Source: Desulfurobacterium pacificum (GTDB taxonomy: Bacteria; Aquificota; Aquificia; Desulfurobacteriales; Desulfurobacteriaceae). Taken from it: a stretch of DNA of 64,000 nucleotides. Where the stretch lies: assembly GCF_900182835.1 (NCBI RefSeq), contig NZ_FXUB01000001.1, forward strand, positions 434,001-498,000. The letters are read 5' to 3'. Positions 63,774 through 64,000 of the stretch are shown here, piece after piece (positions within the stretch are counted from its first letter, which is position 1; each line of letters begins with the position of its first letter). The position numbers and the translations under genes are program-made. The notes under the pieces are model-generated. The model was not told the origin of the DNA and made no database searches. It saw only the letters and a program-made list of their open reading frames with translations.

Positions 63774-64000
63774 CTATTCAACTTCCAGTCTAAACGGTTT
63801 GAACGGTCTTCCTCCACCCCTGTAAAACTTCTTAAAGAACTCGTAATAGTTGAGCCTTAACGCCTGTATCGTAACTATTAAACCTTCTAAAGCAACGACA
63901 AACAGGTTACCCAATACCACTATTAACCAGTATATCAGAGTTCCTCCTTTAAGAGCCCTGACAGATTCTGCAACGGTAAAAACGGCAAAAAACAGAGCGC
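63774..64000 (-). CDS. atpI: V/A-type ATP synthase subunit I, C-terminal part
   Basis: The minus strand from the window edge to TAG at 63774-63776 encodes about 74 residues. It contains LIYWLIVVLGNLFVVALEG, then LIVTIQALRLNYYEFFKKF and GGGRPFKPF before the stop. That is the strongly conserved C-terminus of the membrane stator subunit I, which carries the ion path. The rest lies outside the window. It is the most upstream gene of the ATPase operon seen here. Confidence 0.9.
   Translation of the reverse strand, partial: ALFFAVFTVAESVRALKGGTLIYWLIVVLGNLFVVALEGLIVTIQALRLNYYEFFKKFYRGGGRPFKPFRLEVE

Noticed and set aside
1-64000. tRNA, rRNA, IS elements, prophage
   Set aside because: Gaps between genes are short and none shows a cloverleaf, rRNA motif, transposase, integrase or terminal inverted repeats.

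Overview
This is a gene-dense chromosomal segment from a Gram-negative, probably thermophilic bacterium. I lean towards the Aquificota, family Desulfurobacteriaceae or a relative. That placement is inference: Lys/Glu-rich proteins, about 40% GC by eye, LPS-export genes and a bacterial V/A-type ATPase operon. No rRNA, tRNA, transposase or phage gene was found. No gene-free stretch exceeds 300 bases; the longest is the 177-439 region beside the CRISPR array.

Layout. 1-176 is the end of a CRISPR array with its probable leader to the right. 411-4978 is a plus-strand run: cstA, a DUF3343 protein, gpsA, phoU and a metal-ABC permease. 4949-8344 is minus-strand: a DUF72 protein, an iron-sulfur flavoprotein, a FAH-family enzyme, an unknown protein and ndk. 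A small methyltransferase follows at 8419. 9033-18149 is one long minus-strand run: gpmI, birA, a mntA/hepT toxin-antitoxin pair, an HD protein, secD, secF, lptF, lptG and nfi. 18233-21877 is a second minus-strand run: thpR, DUF445, an LptE-like lipoprotein, a small unknown, pdxJ and acpS. 21980-25510 is feoA-feoB-radA. 25552-29176 holds a two-component system followed by a TonB-dependent receptor. DUF475 and a second mntA/hepT pair follow. 30956-37701 holds YlxP-like and unknown small proteins, an envelope-glycosylation cluster (GT2, two ArnT-like GT39 enzymes, a flippase-like protein) and a class III sirtuin.

37701-55760 is the dominant feature: a two-partner secretion (TPS) operon, reading right to left as tpsB, a SapC-like gene, a giant tpsA (about 5,256 aa, a quarter of the window), then the sirtuin gene cobB, coupled to tpsA by a TGATG overlap. 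A near-consensus promoter precedes tpsB. 55953-57667 encodes a SPOUT methyltransferase and release factor 2, with its classical programmed +1 frameshift. 57735-58375 is a vapBC pair. 58344-64000 is a minus-strand V/A-type ATPase operon (I-K-F-E-A-B-D), with a third mntA/hepT pair between subunits I and K.

Main points for a second look: (i) vapBC is bounded by a 14-bp direct repeat that includes the prfB stop codon, which looks like an insertion scar that also recoded the end of atpD; (ii) four toxin-antitoxin modules sit directly behind housekeeping genes; (iii) SapC and a sirtuin are in the TPS operon; (iv) the 9-mer AAAATCCCC / GGGGATTTT is strongly over-represented on both strands and in all reading frames; (v) clean palindromes overlap the feoAB and gpmI promoters.
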